From contig NZ_JBEXCV010000027.1 in NCBI RefSeq assembly GCF_040605455.1, positions 9,067-73,066 of the forward strand: a DNA stretch of 64,000 nucleotides, in the 5' to 3' direction. The first letter of the stretch is position 1. Each line of letters opens with the position of its first letter. The notes under the pieces are model-generated. The model ran no database searches and was not told the DNA's origin. It saw only the letters and a program-made list of their open reading frames with translations. The DNA comes from Embleya sp040605455 (GTDB lineage Bacteria > Actinomycetota > Actinomycetes > Streptomycetales > Streptomycetaceae). The position numbers and the translations under genes are program-made. Below are positions 8,459 to 17,657 of this stretch, one piece after another.

Positions 8459-8731
8459 TTACGATGTGGCGCCGATGGGAACGGCCATGGCCGCGGCTTC
8501 GGTGGCGTCGACGGGCACCGCGGCCTCGGGGTGACGCAGGTCCAGCGCGATGAGGACGACCGCGGCGACGCCCAGGTAAATGAGCAGGGTGGTCAGCGCC
8601 TGGCCGGTTCCGTGACCGTCGAAGTAGATCGCGTGGTGCAGCAGGACGTAGGCGTTGCGGGGTGGCAGGTAAGGCCCGATGTCGCGCCAGAAGGCGGGCA
8701 GGTAAGGCACTCCGGCTGCGCCGCCGGAGGG
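8459..8731 (-). pseudogene. membrane protein C-terminal fragment (YhgE/DUF3533-like)
   Basis: About 85-90 residues: LPAFWRDIGPYLPPRNAY, HHAIYFDGHGTGQAL and the transmembrane segment LTTLLIYLGVAAVVLIALDL with an acidic tail. This resembles the last loop and last helix of actinobacterial ABC-2/YhgE-like membrane proteins. The rest of the protein is absent. Family assignment is tentative. Confidence 0.45.
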
Positions 8732-8778
8732 CATCCGTCCGGCCAGGGCGGATGCCCGGCCCGGCCTCCAGCTATGGT

Positions 8779-8807
8779 GCAGCGTTTCGTAAGTCCTGTT
8801 CGGGTTG
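8779..8807. repeat. direct repeat copy 1 (29 bp)
   Basis: 25 of 29 positions match the copy at 10429-10457, including an identical 17-bp core AAGTCCTGTTCGGGTTG. The pair brackets the antiporter gene (9077-10282). Confidence 0.6.
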
Positions 8808-8820
8808 GAGTCGGCTGCTG

Positions 8821-9072
8821 GGTTCGCGCTTCGTAGTCGGCGAGGTGGACGAGGGCGGCGGTCTCGAAGGCCTCGTCGGGGTGCCCTTCCACTCGCCGGT
8901 GTGCAGGAGTTGGGGGTGTAAGAGCCGGAAGCCGGGTCGTACAGGGCGAACTCCCGCTGGTCTTCGGCGCCGGGGTACTCGATGCGGTACAGCAGGACGC
9001 GCACGTCCCCGCACGCGCCTTGGAGGAGGCTGCGAGGTAGCCGAAGGAGCCGCAGTCCACGTTTCCGGTCAC
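8821..9072 (-). pseudogene. small hypothetical protein, multiply frameshifted
   Basis: Pieces of one Streptomyces-type small protein appear in order in three frames: GNVDCGSFGYLAASS (from 9072), then RVLLYRIEYPGAEDQREFALYDP, then QLLHTGEWKGTP, then DEAFETAALVHLADYEART. At least two frameshifts separate them, so the gene is dead or badly sequenced. It lies just downstream of the antiporter. Function unknown. Confidence 0.45.
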
Positions 9073-9076
9073 GGCA

Positions 9077-10282
9077 CTAGCTCAGCTTGGATGGCGGCCC
9101 CACTCCCAGTCGGCGGGCCACGGGACGAGCAGTGAGTGCGTAGAGCGTCACGGTGGCGACGATGACCAGGAACGTGACCGGCAGGATCTTGGACGCACCA
9201 CCGATCCCGTCAGCCACCAGGGTGGAAGAGAAGGCCGATGCGGTCGCGGCGGCCACGATGCCGCGCGGATCCATCCAGCTGATCAGGCAGCGCTCGGATG
9301 TTGTCAAGTCCGTCCCGATGGTGGCGATCCACGCCACTACTGGACGGACGACGAGCACCAGCACTGCGACCAGCCCCAGCGTGGGTCCAATGACGGGCAG
9401 TACGGAGGACGGTGTGACGGTCGAGGAGATGGACACGAACAACAAGCCGAGGATGAACTGGATCAACCCATCGGCTGCGGGCCGTTCTTTTGCCGGATCC
9501 GCTCCGGGCCGGTTGGCCACTGCCAGCCCGATGATGATCGCTGCTACAAGCCCGGTGTCTTCCCGGAAGATGTCGCACGCGGCGGCGACGCCGACTACTA
9601 CGGCGACCTGTAGGGCACCGGTCATCGGCGCGTCACGTCGGACTTTGTTCAGCAGCCATAGCAGGGCGGCACCGGCCATGCCGCCGACCAGTCCGACACC
9701 GACGCTCGCGAAAAAGGTCCCCACGTGGCTCCAGAAGCTTTGCTCTCTGCCCTCGGTCAGGGCGACGAACACGACTGCCCCGACGATGCCTCCGATCGGG
9801 TCGATGAGCGATGCCTCCCAGCTGAGCACGTCGTGAAGCCGCTGGGGTGGGCGGACGAATGCCAGAATCGGGCCGACAACCGTAGGTCCCGACACGATGA
9901 GGATGGCGCCGAGCATGAGTGCCGCGTCGTGGGACATGCCCAACAGCGGCACCGAAACGGTCATGGCGACCACCCAGGTGGCGGGCACCCCGATCACGAT
10001 CAGCCGGAGCACCACACGCCGGGTGTCGCCTTTAAGCTTGGCCAGATCGAGCGAGCAGCCGGAGTCGTACAAGATGAGCGCGATCGCCAAAGCTACGAGC
10101 GGCTGGAACGTGGCCCCCAACAGCCGGTTGGGGTTGATCCAGTCGGTCAGTGCCCCGGCGGTGAAGCCGACAGGCAGCAAGATGACCAAAGAGGGAATGC
10201 CCAGCCGGCCGGCCAGCAACTGCGAGCCGACCGCGAGCACGACGGTGAGCCCCAACCCGAACAGAATCTGGTCGGTGGTCAC
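9077..10282 (-). CDS. cation:proton antiporter (CPA family), without RCK domain
   Basis: 401-residue integral membrane protein with about 12 hydrophobic helices; Na+(K+)/H+ exchange is inferred from the family. Typical features are GIPSLVILLPVGFTAGALTD at the start, SWEASLIDPIGG and EDTGLVAAIIIGLAVAN in the core, and SWMDPRGIVAAATASAF near the end. GTG start with SD GAGGAGGGGG. It is clearly paralogous to the 586-residue antiporter at 20221-21981 over its whole length, but stops at ARPVARRLGVGP, where the longer protein continues into a cytoplasmic nucleotide-binding domain. It sits between the two 29-bp direct repeats. Confidence 0.9.
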   Translation of the reverse strand: MTTDQILFGLGLTVVLAVGSQLLAGRLGIPSLVILLPVGFTAGALTDWINPNRLLGATFQPLVALAIALILYDSGCSLDLAKLKGDTRRVVLRLIVIGVPATWVVAMTVSVPLLGMSHDAALMLGAILIVSGPTVVGPILAFVRPPQRLHDVLSWEASLIDPIGGIVGAVVFVALTEGREQSFWSHVGTFFASVGVGLVGGMAGAALLWLLNKVRRDAPMTGALQVAVVVGVAAACDIFREDTGLVAAIIIGLAVANRPGADPAKERPAADGLIQFILGLLFVSISSTVTPSSVLPVIGPTLGLVAVLVLVVRPVVAWIATIGTDLTTSERCLISWMDPRGIVAAATASAFSSTLVADGIGGASKILPVTFLVIVATVTLYALTARPVARRLGVGPPSKLS

Positions 10283-10428
10283 TGATCCCCCTCCTCATGA
10301 AGGCCCCGGACAGACGACGTATGGGCCCCGCCCACGACAGCCCATACCGGGCATTGTCACCTGCACAGCCGTCCTGTTCACGACCGCGTCTCGGCGAGTC
10401 CCGGTCTCCTCCACCGGATGGTCTAGTT

Positions 10429-10457
10429 GCAGCAGGTCGCAAGTCCTGTTCGGGTTG
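10429..10457. repeat. direct repeat copy 2 (29 bp)
   Basis: Partner of 8779-8807; same orientation, distance 1650 bp. The core 17 bp (10441-10457) is identical. Confidence 0.6.
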
Positions 10458-10557
10458 CTGGTGACGCTGTGTGGTGGTCATGCGGCCGTGGTGAGGCTGT
10501 CCCGGGCGGGCTTGTGGTGCCGGGGGTGGCGGGCGAGGTAGCGGGCGTGGCTCCGCT

Positions 10558-10686
10558 CTGACCCGCCGCGTCCTGCGCGGCGGCGACTTCCCCTCCCGCG
10601 ACGACCTCGAAGCCAAGATCACCGCCTTCACAGTCAGGCACAACCGCACCGCCCGCCCCTACCGACGGCGCTACAACGCCGACGCC
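10558..10686 (+). pseudogene. IS630-family transposase, extreme C-terminus
   Basis: In one plus-strand frame: LTRRVLRGGDFPSRDDLEAK, ITAFTVRHNRTARPYRRRY, the usual last 40 or so residues of IS630 transposases. It directly abuts an oppositely oriented IS630 piece at about 10685. Confidence 0.6.
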
Positions 10687-10955
10687 TGCTCGATCATGTT
10701 CAGCCGGCCGGCGTGCTTGGGCGTGTGGGTGACGGTGAACCGGGGGTGGGGGGTGAGCCAGGCGCGGGTGGCCTTGGAGGTGTGGGAGGAGCCGTTGACC
10801 AGGTGGATGCGCAGGGCGGGGTCGGTGCTGCGGTCGAGCATGGCCACGAAGCGGATGAAGTGCGCGGAGTCGTTGCGCTCGACGCGATCGGCGACCACCT
10901 GGCCGGTGGCCACGTCCATGGCGGCGACGATCGAGACGGTGCCGTGGCCTGGATG
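10685..10955 (-). pseudogene. IS630-family transposase, central fragment
   Basis: Minus strand: PGHGTVSIVAAMDVATGQV, RVERNDSAHFIRFVAMLD, HLVNGSSHTSKATRAWL and HTPKHAGRLNMIEQ, the DDE region of IS630. The usual LVMDNGSSH has lost two residues including the catalytic Asp. The normal continuation after LNMIEQ is the piece found inverted at 10558-10686, so part of this element has been flipped. Confidence 0.65.
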
Positions 10956-11239
10956 CCGGTCAGAGCATGCGCATAGCGGGTGGGCAACCTCGGACCTGCG
11001 CGGACAAGGGGAAGGTTCGGGGCAGCCTGTAGCCCGACCGTGTGAACATCCCGGCGGAAATGCGGCGGCGTGGCGCGCCAGTCCGTGCCGCCCGTCGCAC
11101 GGGTGATTTCGTCTGAGGAGCCGGGTAATGCGACACGCACCTGTGTCTTGTCCCGGCGGGCCGGCCGACTTCCGGCCTTCCTCATGCGCGTCGCCCGCTC
11201 CCCGCGGGGGTGCCGGTCCGCAGTGCCGAAGGAGAGATC

Positions 11240-12082
11240 GTGGTCGCAGGAAGTACCGACGAGAACCGCAGTGCGACGTCCGCGGAGCTTCTGAAGGGTC
11301 AAAAGGCGCTGGTGACCGGTGCCAACTCGGGTATCGGTCTGGCGACCGCCGTTGCCCTGGGCCGGGCGGGCGCGGACGTGGTGGTGAACTACGTCGTCGG
11401 CGCGGACAAAGCCGAGGAAGTCGTGGCGCGGATCAAGGGCTTCGGGGTCCGCTCCTACGCCCACGAGGCGGACGTGTCCGACGAGGGCCAGGTGACCGCC
11501 ATGGTCGCGCGGATGGTCAAGGAGTTCGGCACCATCGACATCATGGTGGCGAACGCGGGCCTCCAGCGGGACGCGCCGGTGGCGGAGATGACGCTCGCCC
11601 AGTGGCAGAAGGTCATCGACGTCAACCTGACGGGCCAGTTCCTTTGCGCACGGGAGGCCGCCAAGGAGTTCGTACGACGCGGCGTGGTGGAGGAGGTGTC
11701 CCGGTCGGCCGGAAAGATCATCTGCATGAGTTCGGTGCACCAGATCATCCCGTGGTCGGGGCACGTGAACTACGCCTCCTCGAAGGGCGGCGTGAGCATG
11801 TTGATGCAGACCCTCGCCCAGGAGTTGGCACCCAAGCGGATCAGGGTCAACGCGGTTGCGCCGGGCGCCATCCGCACGCCGATCAACCGCGACGCCTGGT
11901 CCACCCCCGAGGCCGAGGCCGACCTGCTGCGCCTGATCCCGTACCGCCGCGTGGGCGACCCGGACGACATCGCCAACGCCGTCGTCGCCGTGGCGTCCGA
12001 CCTGCTCGACTACGTCGTGGGCACCACGCTCTTCGTCGACGGCGGAATGACGCTCTTCCCCGGCTTCGCCACCGGAGGCTGA
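11240..12082 (+). CDS. SDR oxidoreductase, glucose-1-dehydrogenase-like
   Basis: 280 residues from GTG 11240 (SD AAGGAGAG just upstream). Classical NAD(P)-dependent short-chain dehydrogenase: cofactor motif TGANSGIG near residue 32, NAG near 111, catalytic Ser in MSSVHQ, catalytic Tyr/Lys in YASSK near 180 and C-terminal VDGGMTLFPG. This pattern is common in proteins annotated glucose 1-dehydrogenase, but substrate is not provable from sequence. It lies 6 bp upstream of the NDH-2 gene, suggesting an operon in which its NAD(P)H is re-oxidised by the respiratory chain. A decayed relative lies at 25220-25507. Confidence 0.88.
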   Translation: MVAGSTDENRSATSAELLKGQKALVTGANSGIGLATAVALGRAGADVVVNYVVGADKAEEVVARIKGFGVRSYAHEADVSDEGQVTAMVARMVKEFGTIDIMVANAGLQRDAPVAEMTLAQWQKVIDVNLTGQFLCAREAAKEFVRRGVVEEVSRSAGKIICMSSVHQIIPWSGHVNYASSKGGVSMLMQTLAQELAPKRIRVNAVAPGAIRTPINRDAWSTPEAEADLLRLIPYRRVGDPDDIANAVVAVASDLLDYVVGTTLFVDGGMTLFPGFATGG

Positions 12083-12088
12083 TCCCCG

Positions 12089-13429
12089 ATGCAGGATCAC
12101 ATCACGCCCCGCCGGGTGGTGATCCTCGGCGGGGGGTTCGCCGGGCTGTTCGCCGCGCGCGCCCTGCGACGGTCACCGGTCGCGGTAACCGTGGTCGACC
12201 GCCGCGCCCACCACCTCTTCCAGCCGCTGCTCTACCAGTGCGCCTCCGGCATCCTGTCCGAGGGGCAGATCGCGCAACCGCTCCGCGCGGTCCTGCGGCG
12301 CCACGACAACGTGAGCTGCGTGCTCGCCGAAGCCACCCACGTGGATGCCGACGCCCGGCTGGTCCACGCCCGGCGACCCGAGGGCGGAGATATCCGGCTG
12401 CCCTACGACGATCTGATCGTCGCGGTCGGCATGCGCCAGTCCTACTTCGGGCACGACGAGTTCGCCGCGCACGCCCCCGGGATGAAGACCCTGGAGGACG
12501 CGCTGGACATCCGCCGACGGATCTACCGGGCGTTCGAGGCGGCCGAAACGGCCGCGGACGACCGCGAACGGCAGCAGTGGCTCACCTTCGCGCTCGTCGG
12601 TGCCGGGCCTACCGGTGTCGAACTCGCCGGTCAGATCCGGGAGATCGCCGGCCACACGCTCGACCGGGAGTTCCGGACGATTGATTCGGCCAAGGCCCGG
12701 GTGCTGCTCTTCGAGGGGTCCGACGCGGTGCTGGGCGCGTTCGGCCCTCCACTGGCCCACCGTGCGGCCCGAACCCTGCGGGGCCTCGGCGTGGAGATTC
12801 ACCTGGGCACGATGGTCACCGACGTCGACGCACACGGCCTGACGGTCCGAGACCGTGACGGCAAGACCACCCGGTTCGACGCGCGCACCGTCCTGTGGAC
12901 GGCGGGCGTCGAGGCGCCGCCGATCGCCGCCGACCTGGCCCGGGCAACCGGCGCGAAACAGGACCGGGCCGGACGCATCCTCGTCGAACCCGACCTCACC
13001 GTCCCCGGCCATCCGGAGATCCGCGTCACGGGCGACGTGATGAGCCTGAACCGGCTGCCGGGCCTGGCCGAGGTCGCCATGCAGTCGGGCGCGTACGCCG
13101 GCCGGAGCGTGCGTCACGCCGTGGAAGGCAGAACGAAGAAGCCGAAGCCCTTCAAGTACCGGGATCTCGGCAGCGCCGCCTACATCGCCCGCGGCCGGGC
13201 CGTCGTCAAGGTCGGTCGGCTGCACCTGTCGGGCTTCACCGGCTGGCTCGCCTGGCTCTTCGTCCACTTGGCCTTCCTCACCGGATTCCGCAGCAGGCTG
13301 GGAGCGGTACTCAGCTGGTCCGTCGCCTTCACCACCAGCTCGCGCCGCGAACGCGCCTTCACCCTGCCCGACACAGACGCGCCGGCCGCCCGGGCGCCCG
13401 AACCGAAGGCACCCCCGCCTCCTCCCTGA
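12089..13429 (+). CDS. ndh: type II NADH dehydrogenase (NDH-2)
   Basis: 446-residue peripheral membrane flavoprotein passing electrons from NADH to quinone without proton pumping. Two dinucleotide-binding motifs are visible: VVILGGGFAGLFAARAL at the N-terminus (FAD) and FALVGAGPTGVELAGQI near residue 170 (NADH), then VLWTAGVEAPP and the FAD-binding ITGDV-like VTGDVMSLN. The C-terminal amphipathic/hydrophobic segment (GFTGWLAWLFVHLAFL) probably anchors it to the membrane. The Pro/Ala-rich tail is not conserved. It lies 6 bp downstream of the SDR gene and 84 bp upstream of cydA, so an SDR-ndh-cydAB transcription unit is likely. Confidence 0.9.
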   Translation: MQDHITPRRVVILGGGFAGLFAARALRRSPVAVTVVDRRAHHLFQPLLYQCASGILSEGQIAQPLRAVLRRHDNVSCVLAEATHVDADARLVHARRPEGGDIRLPYDDLIVAVGMRQSYFGHDEFAAHAPGMKTLEDALDIRRRIYRAFEAAETAADDRERQQWLTFALVGAGPTGVELAGQIREIAGHTLDREFRTIDSAKARVLLFEGSDAVLGAFGPPLAHRAARTLRGLGVEIHLGTMVTDVDAHGLTVRDRDGKTTRFDARTVLWTAGVEAPPIAADLARATGAKQDRAGRILVEPDLTVPGHPEIRVTGDVMSLNRLPGLAEVAMQSGAYAGRSVRHAVEGRTKKPKPFKYRDLGSAAYIARGRAVVKVGRLHLSGFTGWLAWLFVHLAFLTGFRSRLGAVLSWSVAFTTSSRRERAFTLPDTDAPAARAPEPKAPPPPP

Positions 13430-13513
13430 GAACGCGCCCCGCCGACCCTCCATGGGCGCCCATTCGCATCCTGTCCCTCCTCAGCCCCCGCAGGGCAGAC
13501 CATTGAGGCGCAC

Positions 13514-14995
13514 ATGCTCAGCACCACTGCCCTTCTGGCAACCAACACCCCGGCCCAACTCCTGCCGGCTCGCGAGCTGATGGCCTTCACCCTGGCCATG
13601 CACATCCTGCTGGTCCCGTTCGGCGTGGCACTGCCGTTCATCACCCTGGTGATGCATCACCGCGGGCTGCGCCGCAAAGATGCCGTCGCGCTCCTGCTCG
13701 CCCGGCGCTGGTCGGCGGTGATGGCCGTCCAGTTCGCCATCGGCATCATCACCGGCACGGTGCTGTCCTTCGAGTTCGGCCTGCTGTGGCCCGGCATGAT
13801 GGGCCGCTGGGGCGACGTATTCGGCCTCGGGTTCGGCGTGGAGGGATGGGCGTTCTTCCTGGAAGCCGTCCTGATCGCGATCTACCTCTACGGCTGGCGC
13901 CGGCTCAAGCCCTGGACGCACTTCTGGCTGGCCGTACCGCTGCCGCTGACCGCACTGCTGGGAGCGTTCGGCATCATCGCGGCCAACTCCTGGATGAACA
14001 CCCCGCAGGGGTTCGACCTCGATGCCCAGGGCAAGCCCGTCGACGTCGATGTGCGGCAGGCGATCTTCACACCGATGTTCGGGCCGGAGTACTGGCACTT
14101 CGCGGTCGCGATGCTCATGACCGCCGGCTACGTGGTCGCCGGCGTCTACGCGGTGGGTTGGCTGCGCGGGCGCCGCGACCGCTACCACCGGCTCGGTTTC
14201 ACCGTGCCCTTCACCGTCGCCACCATCCTCACACCCATCCAGCTCATGCTCGGCGACTCCACCGCCCGAGCCGTGTTCCACAAGCAGCCGATCAAGTTCG
14301 CCGCCACGGAACTCGTCTGGAACACCGACACCCACGTGCCCGAGTACATGTTCGGGCGCCTGAACAGCGACGGGGCGATCTCCGGCGGACTCAAGATCCC
14401 CCAACTGGACTCGATCCTGGCCGGCTTCAAGCCCAGCACCCAGGTCACCGGGCTGACCTCGGTGCCGGCCGCCGACCGCCCCACCGTCGTCCAGGCCACC
14501 ATCGTCCACTGGGCCTTCGACATCATGGTCACCGTCGGCAGCCTGCTGATCCTGCTCGCGCTCTGGTACGCCTGGTCCTGGTGGCGCCGCCGGAACCTCC
14601 CCCACACCCGCTGGTTCTACCGTTGCGCCGCGATCGCGGGAGCCGCATGCCTGGTCACCGTGGAGTGCGGCTGGATCACCACGGAGGTCGGCCGCCAGCC
14701 CTGGATCGTCTACAACCACATGAGGGTCTCCGAGGCGGTGACCGACACCCGCGCGTCGTCGCTGTGGACGATGCTCGGCATTGTCATCGTCGTCTACGCG
14801 GCCGTCTTCGGCGCGTTCCTCGCGGTCGTCCTGAAGATGCGCACCCGCTGGCGCATCGCCGACGAGGGCTCGGCTGTGGCCCGCGCCGAACTCCCCCCGG
14901 AGACCGACACGCCCTACGGGCCCAGAAGCGAGCCCGAACCCGCGGAGGTCGGCTCCGGTGGCGGGTCCGGGAGCAGTTCCGGTGGTGTGTCGTAA
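13514..14995 (+). CDS. cydA: cytochrome bd ubiquinol oxidase subunit I
   Basis: 493 residues, within the normal range (about 440-520). Haem-ligand contexts are visible: AMHILLVPFG (His30), GPEYWHFAVAMLM (His near 196) and the signature CGWITTEVGRQPWIVY with neighbouring Met. The quinol (Q) loop is of the short type (GRL). About nine membrane helices. With CydB it reduces O2 to water with high affinity and little energy coupling, serving low-oxygen or stress respiration. Its stop overlaps the start of cydB (TAATG), indicating translational coupling. Confidence 0.95.
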   Translation: MLSTTALLATNTPAQLLPARELMAFTLAMHILLVPFGVALPFITLVMHHRGLRRKDAVALLLARRWSAVMAVQFAIGIITGTVLSFEFGLLWPGMMGRWGDVFGLGFGVEGWAFFLEAVLIAIYLYGWRRLKPWTHFWLAVPLPLTALLGAFGIIAANSWMNTPQGFDLDAQGKPVDVDVRQAIFTPMFGPEYWHFAVAMLMTAGYVVAGVYAVGWLRGRRDRYHRLGFTVPFTVATILTPIQLMLGDSTARAVFHKQPIKFAATELVWNTDTHVPEYMFGRLNSDGAISGGLKIPQLDSILAGFKPSTQVTGLTSVPAADRPTVVQATIVHWAFDIMVTVGSLLILLALWYAWSWWRRRNLPHTRWFYRCAAIAGAACLVTVECGWITTEVGRQPWIVYNHMRVSEAVTDTRASSLWTMLGIVIVVYAAVFGAFLAVVLKMRTRWRIADEGSAVARAELPPETDTPYGPRSEPEPAEVGSGGGSGSSSGGVS

Positions 14996-16035
14996 TGCCC
15001 GAACTCATCGCCTGGGTACTGCTGGTTGTGATCGCCGCCTACGCGTGTGCCGGGGGCACCGACTACGGCGCGGGCTTCTGGGACCTGGTGGCCGGAGGGG
15101 CGGAGCGCGGCAAGCGGCCCCGCTGGCTGATCGACCACGCCATGGCGCCGGTCTGGGAGGCCAACAACGTCTGGTTGATCTTCGTCCTGGTCGTCATGTG
15201 GACCGGCTTCCCGACGATGTTCCAAGCCGTCTTCTCCGCGATGTGGCTCCCGCTCGCCCTCGCCGCCGTCGGCCTGGTGTTCCGCGGCGCCGGCTTCGCC
15301 CTGCGCAAGCCCTCCCGTCGCCTGGCCCAACGAAGGATCTACGGCGCGATGTTCGCCATCTCATCGCTGCTCACACCGTTCTTCCTCGGAGCCGTGCTCG
15401 GCGGCATCGCCTCCGGCCGAGTCGCCGTCGGCACGACCGCGTCCGCAGACGCCTGGGCCAATGAGACCTCCGTACTCGCGGGTCTGCTGGCCATCGCCGC
15501 CACCGCCTTCCTCGGGGCGGTCTTCCTCTGCTCCGACGCCCGACGGTTCGGCGCGCACGACCTGGTCGACTACTTCCGCCTGCGCGCGCTGCTCGCCTTC
15601 GCCGGCGTCGTCGTCCTCGCCCTCGTCGCCCTGCCCGTCACCCACCATGACGCCCGGTACGTCTGGGACGGCCTCACCGAGGGCGCGGGTCTGCTGCTGA
15701 TCGTCTTGGCTGCGGTCTGCGGCCTGGCCACGGTGCTGCTTCTGGTGCGCCGGTCCTACGGCGGGTCCCGCTACACCTCGGTGGCGAGCGTCGCCCTGGC
15801 CATCGGCGCCTGGGGTTTCGCGCAGCGGCCCTACGTGCTGCCCACCTCCCTGACGGTGACCGAGGCGGCAGGCGCCCCCCACACCCTGCGCTGGTTGGTG
15901 ATCGTCACGGTCATCGCGATCATCCTGGTCGGCCCGGCGCTCGTGCTGCTCTACCGACTCGACACGATGGGCGAGCTGGAGGAACTCACCGACGCCGACA
16001 CCCGGGCCGCCGGAACACCCGGAGACAACCTGTAG
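14995..16035 (+). CDS. cydB: cytochrome bd ubiquinol oxidase subunit II
   Basis: 346 residues from ATG 14995, overlapping the cydA stop by one base. Typical subunit II features are GGTDYGAGFWDLVAGG near residue 18 and VWEANNVWLIFVLVVMW near residue 52, with about eight hydrophobic helices. It forms the heterodimer with CydA. The longer same-frame ORF starting at 13786 is a shadow across cydA. No cydDC transporter genes follow; the next gene is convergent. Confidence 0.95.
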   Translation: MPELIAWVLLVVIAAYACAGGTDYGAGFWDLVAGGAERGKRPRWLIDHAMAPVWEANNVWLIFVLVVMWTGFPTMFQAVFSAMWLPLALAAVGLVFRGAGFALRKPSRRLAQRRIYGAMFAISSLLTPFFLGAVLGGIASGRVAVGTTASADAWANETSVLAGLLAIAATAFLGAVFLCSDARRFGAHDLVDYFRLRALLAFAGVVVLALVALPVTHHDARYVWDGLTEGAGLLLIVLAAVCGLATVLLLVRRSYGGSRYTSVASVALAIGAWGFAQRPYVLPTSLTVTEAAGAPHTLRWLVIVTVIAIILVGPALVLLYRLDTMGELEELTDADTRAAGTPGDNL

Positions 16036-16076
16036 TGGGGATCGGCCGACTCCGTCGCCGTGTACGAGGCCATTTG

Positions 16077-17657
16077 TCAGCTCAGTCGGGCGGCGATGTG
16101 GTCGCCCACCCGCAGGGCGTTGGCGATGGCGGTCAGGGACGGGTTCACCGCACCGATGCTGGGGAAGAAACTGGTGTCCACGACGTACAGGTTGTCGAGG
16201 TCGTGGGCCTTGCAGTCGACGTCGAGTGCCGAACTCTTCGGGTCGTCCCCGAACCGAACGGTGCCGGCTTGGTGCGCGGTGGCGCCGATCGGCATGCCCT
16301 TGTGCAGATAGATGCTGTGCGGCAGCAGATGGTGCTCGTGCATGCCCAGACGCCCGAGCATCTTCTGCAGCTTGTGCTGGAGGCGCTTCAACCCGGCGAT
16401 GTTGTTCTTCTCGTCGAGAGCCAGGTGGATGTCGCCGTCCTTGTCGAGGGTGACGCGGCTGTCGGGCAGCGGGAGGTCCTCCCCGCACAGCCAGAAGTCG
16501 ACGGCGTGGTGCGCCAGCACCTCGAACGGCAGGTCGGGCGAGACCGCACCGGCCCAGCGCGGCGCCTCGCCGTGGATCTGGTCGGTATCCGACTTGCCGA
16601 GCATCTGGATGCCCCCGAGCGGGTAGGCCCAGTCGTCCGCGCCCAGGTACCAGTCGTTCAGGGCCAGGGTCTTCTGGAACCTGGTGGGGTTTGGTTCCTT
16701 CGACACCGCCATCAGCGCCAGGTTGTTGTGCCGCATGTAGTGGCGTCCCACCACGTCCGAGCTGTTGGCCAGGCCGCCGGGGTGCTTGTCGTTGGCCGAA
16801 CGGAGCAGCAGGACGGCGGAGTTGACCGCGCCGGCGGCGACCACCACGATGTCGGCCCGGAATCCCTCGGTCGTTCCGTCCCCGAGTTCGGCGACGACCC
16901 TGGTGACGGTGCGTCCGGTCGGGTCGGTCTCCAGGCGTCGCACATGGGCGCCCGTCACCATCGTGACGTTGTCGTGCTTGAGTGCCGGGTCGACGCAGAT
17001 CACCTGCGCGTCGGACTTGGCGCCGATCAGGCAGGGGAAGCCGTCGACCCGGTCGCAGCGGATGCAGACGCTGTCATGGGTGGCCCGGCCGGTCGCGTCC
17101 TGGGTGAGGTTCACGCCGATGGGAAGGTGGAAGGGGTGCAGCCCGGCCTTCTCCAGATCGTCGTTGAGCTGCTGGATTCGCGCCTCGTGCTCCACCGGCG
17201 GATAGGCGTACTGCGCGCTGGTCGGCCCCTCGGTGGGGTCCTCGCCGTGCCGGCCGTGCACCAGGTAGAGGTGCTCGGCCTGGGTGTAGTACGGCTCCAG
17301 GTCCTCGTAGCGGATCGGCCAGGCGGGTGAGACGCCGTCGTGGTGGCGCAGCTCGCCGAAGTCTTCGGGCCGGAGCCGGAAGAGCGCGGCGCCGTAGAAC
17401 TTGGTGTTGCCCCCGACGTAGTAGTTGACCTCGGGTGGGAATTGGTCGCCGTGCTTGTCGTACCAGAACTCGGGGGCACGGTACTTGCCCTTGACGAAGA
17501 CGGCGGTGGAGTCCCAGTTGTCCCGCTCCCGCGGCAGATAGTCGCCGCGCTCCAGGATCAGCACCCGCTTGCCGGTGGGGGCCAGCCGGTGGGCGAGCGT
17601 ACCGCCGCCCGCTCCGGTACCGATGATGATGACGTCGTAGTGCTGATCGTCGGCCAT
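16077..17657 (-). CDS. GMC-family FAD oxidoreductase (sugar/alcohol dehydrogenase type)
   Basis: 526 residues. N-terminal FAD motif DVIIIGTGAGGGTLAHRLA; VGGNTKFYGAALFRL near residue 80; Cys-containing CIRCDRVDGFPCLIGAK near 197, resembling fructose/gluconate dehydrogenase and pyranose-oxidase-like relatives; and a C-terminal catalytic His/Asn pair in GATAHQAGT and SIGAVNPSLTAIANAL. It oxidises a hydroxyl group, probably of a sugar, with FAD; the electron acceptor is unknown. No signal peptide is evident. Convergent with cydB (41 bp apart) and near aldose-epimerase, GH15 and gluconokinase genes, which suggests a sugar substrate. Confidence 0.9.
   Translation of the reverse strand: MADDQHYDVIIIGTGAGGGTLAHRLAPTGKRVLILERGDYLPRERDNWDSTAVFVKGKYRAPEFWYDKHGDQFPPEVNYYVGGNTKFYGAALFRLRPEDFGELRHHDGVSPAWPIRYEDLEPYYTQAEHLYLVHGRHGEDPTEGPTSAQYAYPPVEHEARIQQLNDDLEKAGLHPFHLPIGVNLTQDATGRATHDSVCIRCDRVDGFPCLIGAKSDAQVICVDPALKHDNVTMVTGAHVRRLETDPTGRTVTRVVAELGDGTTEGFRADIVVVAAGAVNSAVLLLRSANDKHPGGLANSSDVVGRHYMRHNNLALMAVSKEPNPTRFQKTLALNDWYLGADDWAYPLGGIQMLGKSDTDQIHGEAPRWAGAVSPDLPFEVLAHHAVDFWLCGEDLPLPDSRVTLDKDGDIHLALDEKNNIAGLKRLQHKLQKMLGRLGMHEHHLLPHSIYLHKGMPIGATAHQAGTVRFGDDPKSSALDVDCKAHDLDNLYVVDTSFFPSIGAVNPSLTAIANALRVGDHIAARLS

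Noticed and set aside
11041..11047. TGTGAAC, a half-site of the Streptomyces Rex operator upstream of the SDR-ndh-cydAB unit
   Set aside because: The other half (TTCACA at the right spacing) is absent, so Rex control cannot be claimed from this site.
10700..12100. 466-codon minus-strand frame opposite the SDR gene
   Set aside because: Low-complexity His/Arg/Asp composition; antisense to a canonical SDR with all catalytic motifs.
13481..14719. 412-codon minus-strand frame opposite cydA
   Set aside because: Antisense shadow; cydA has all haem-ligand motifs and is coupled to cydB.
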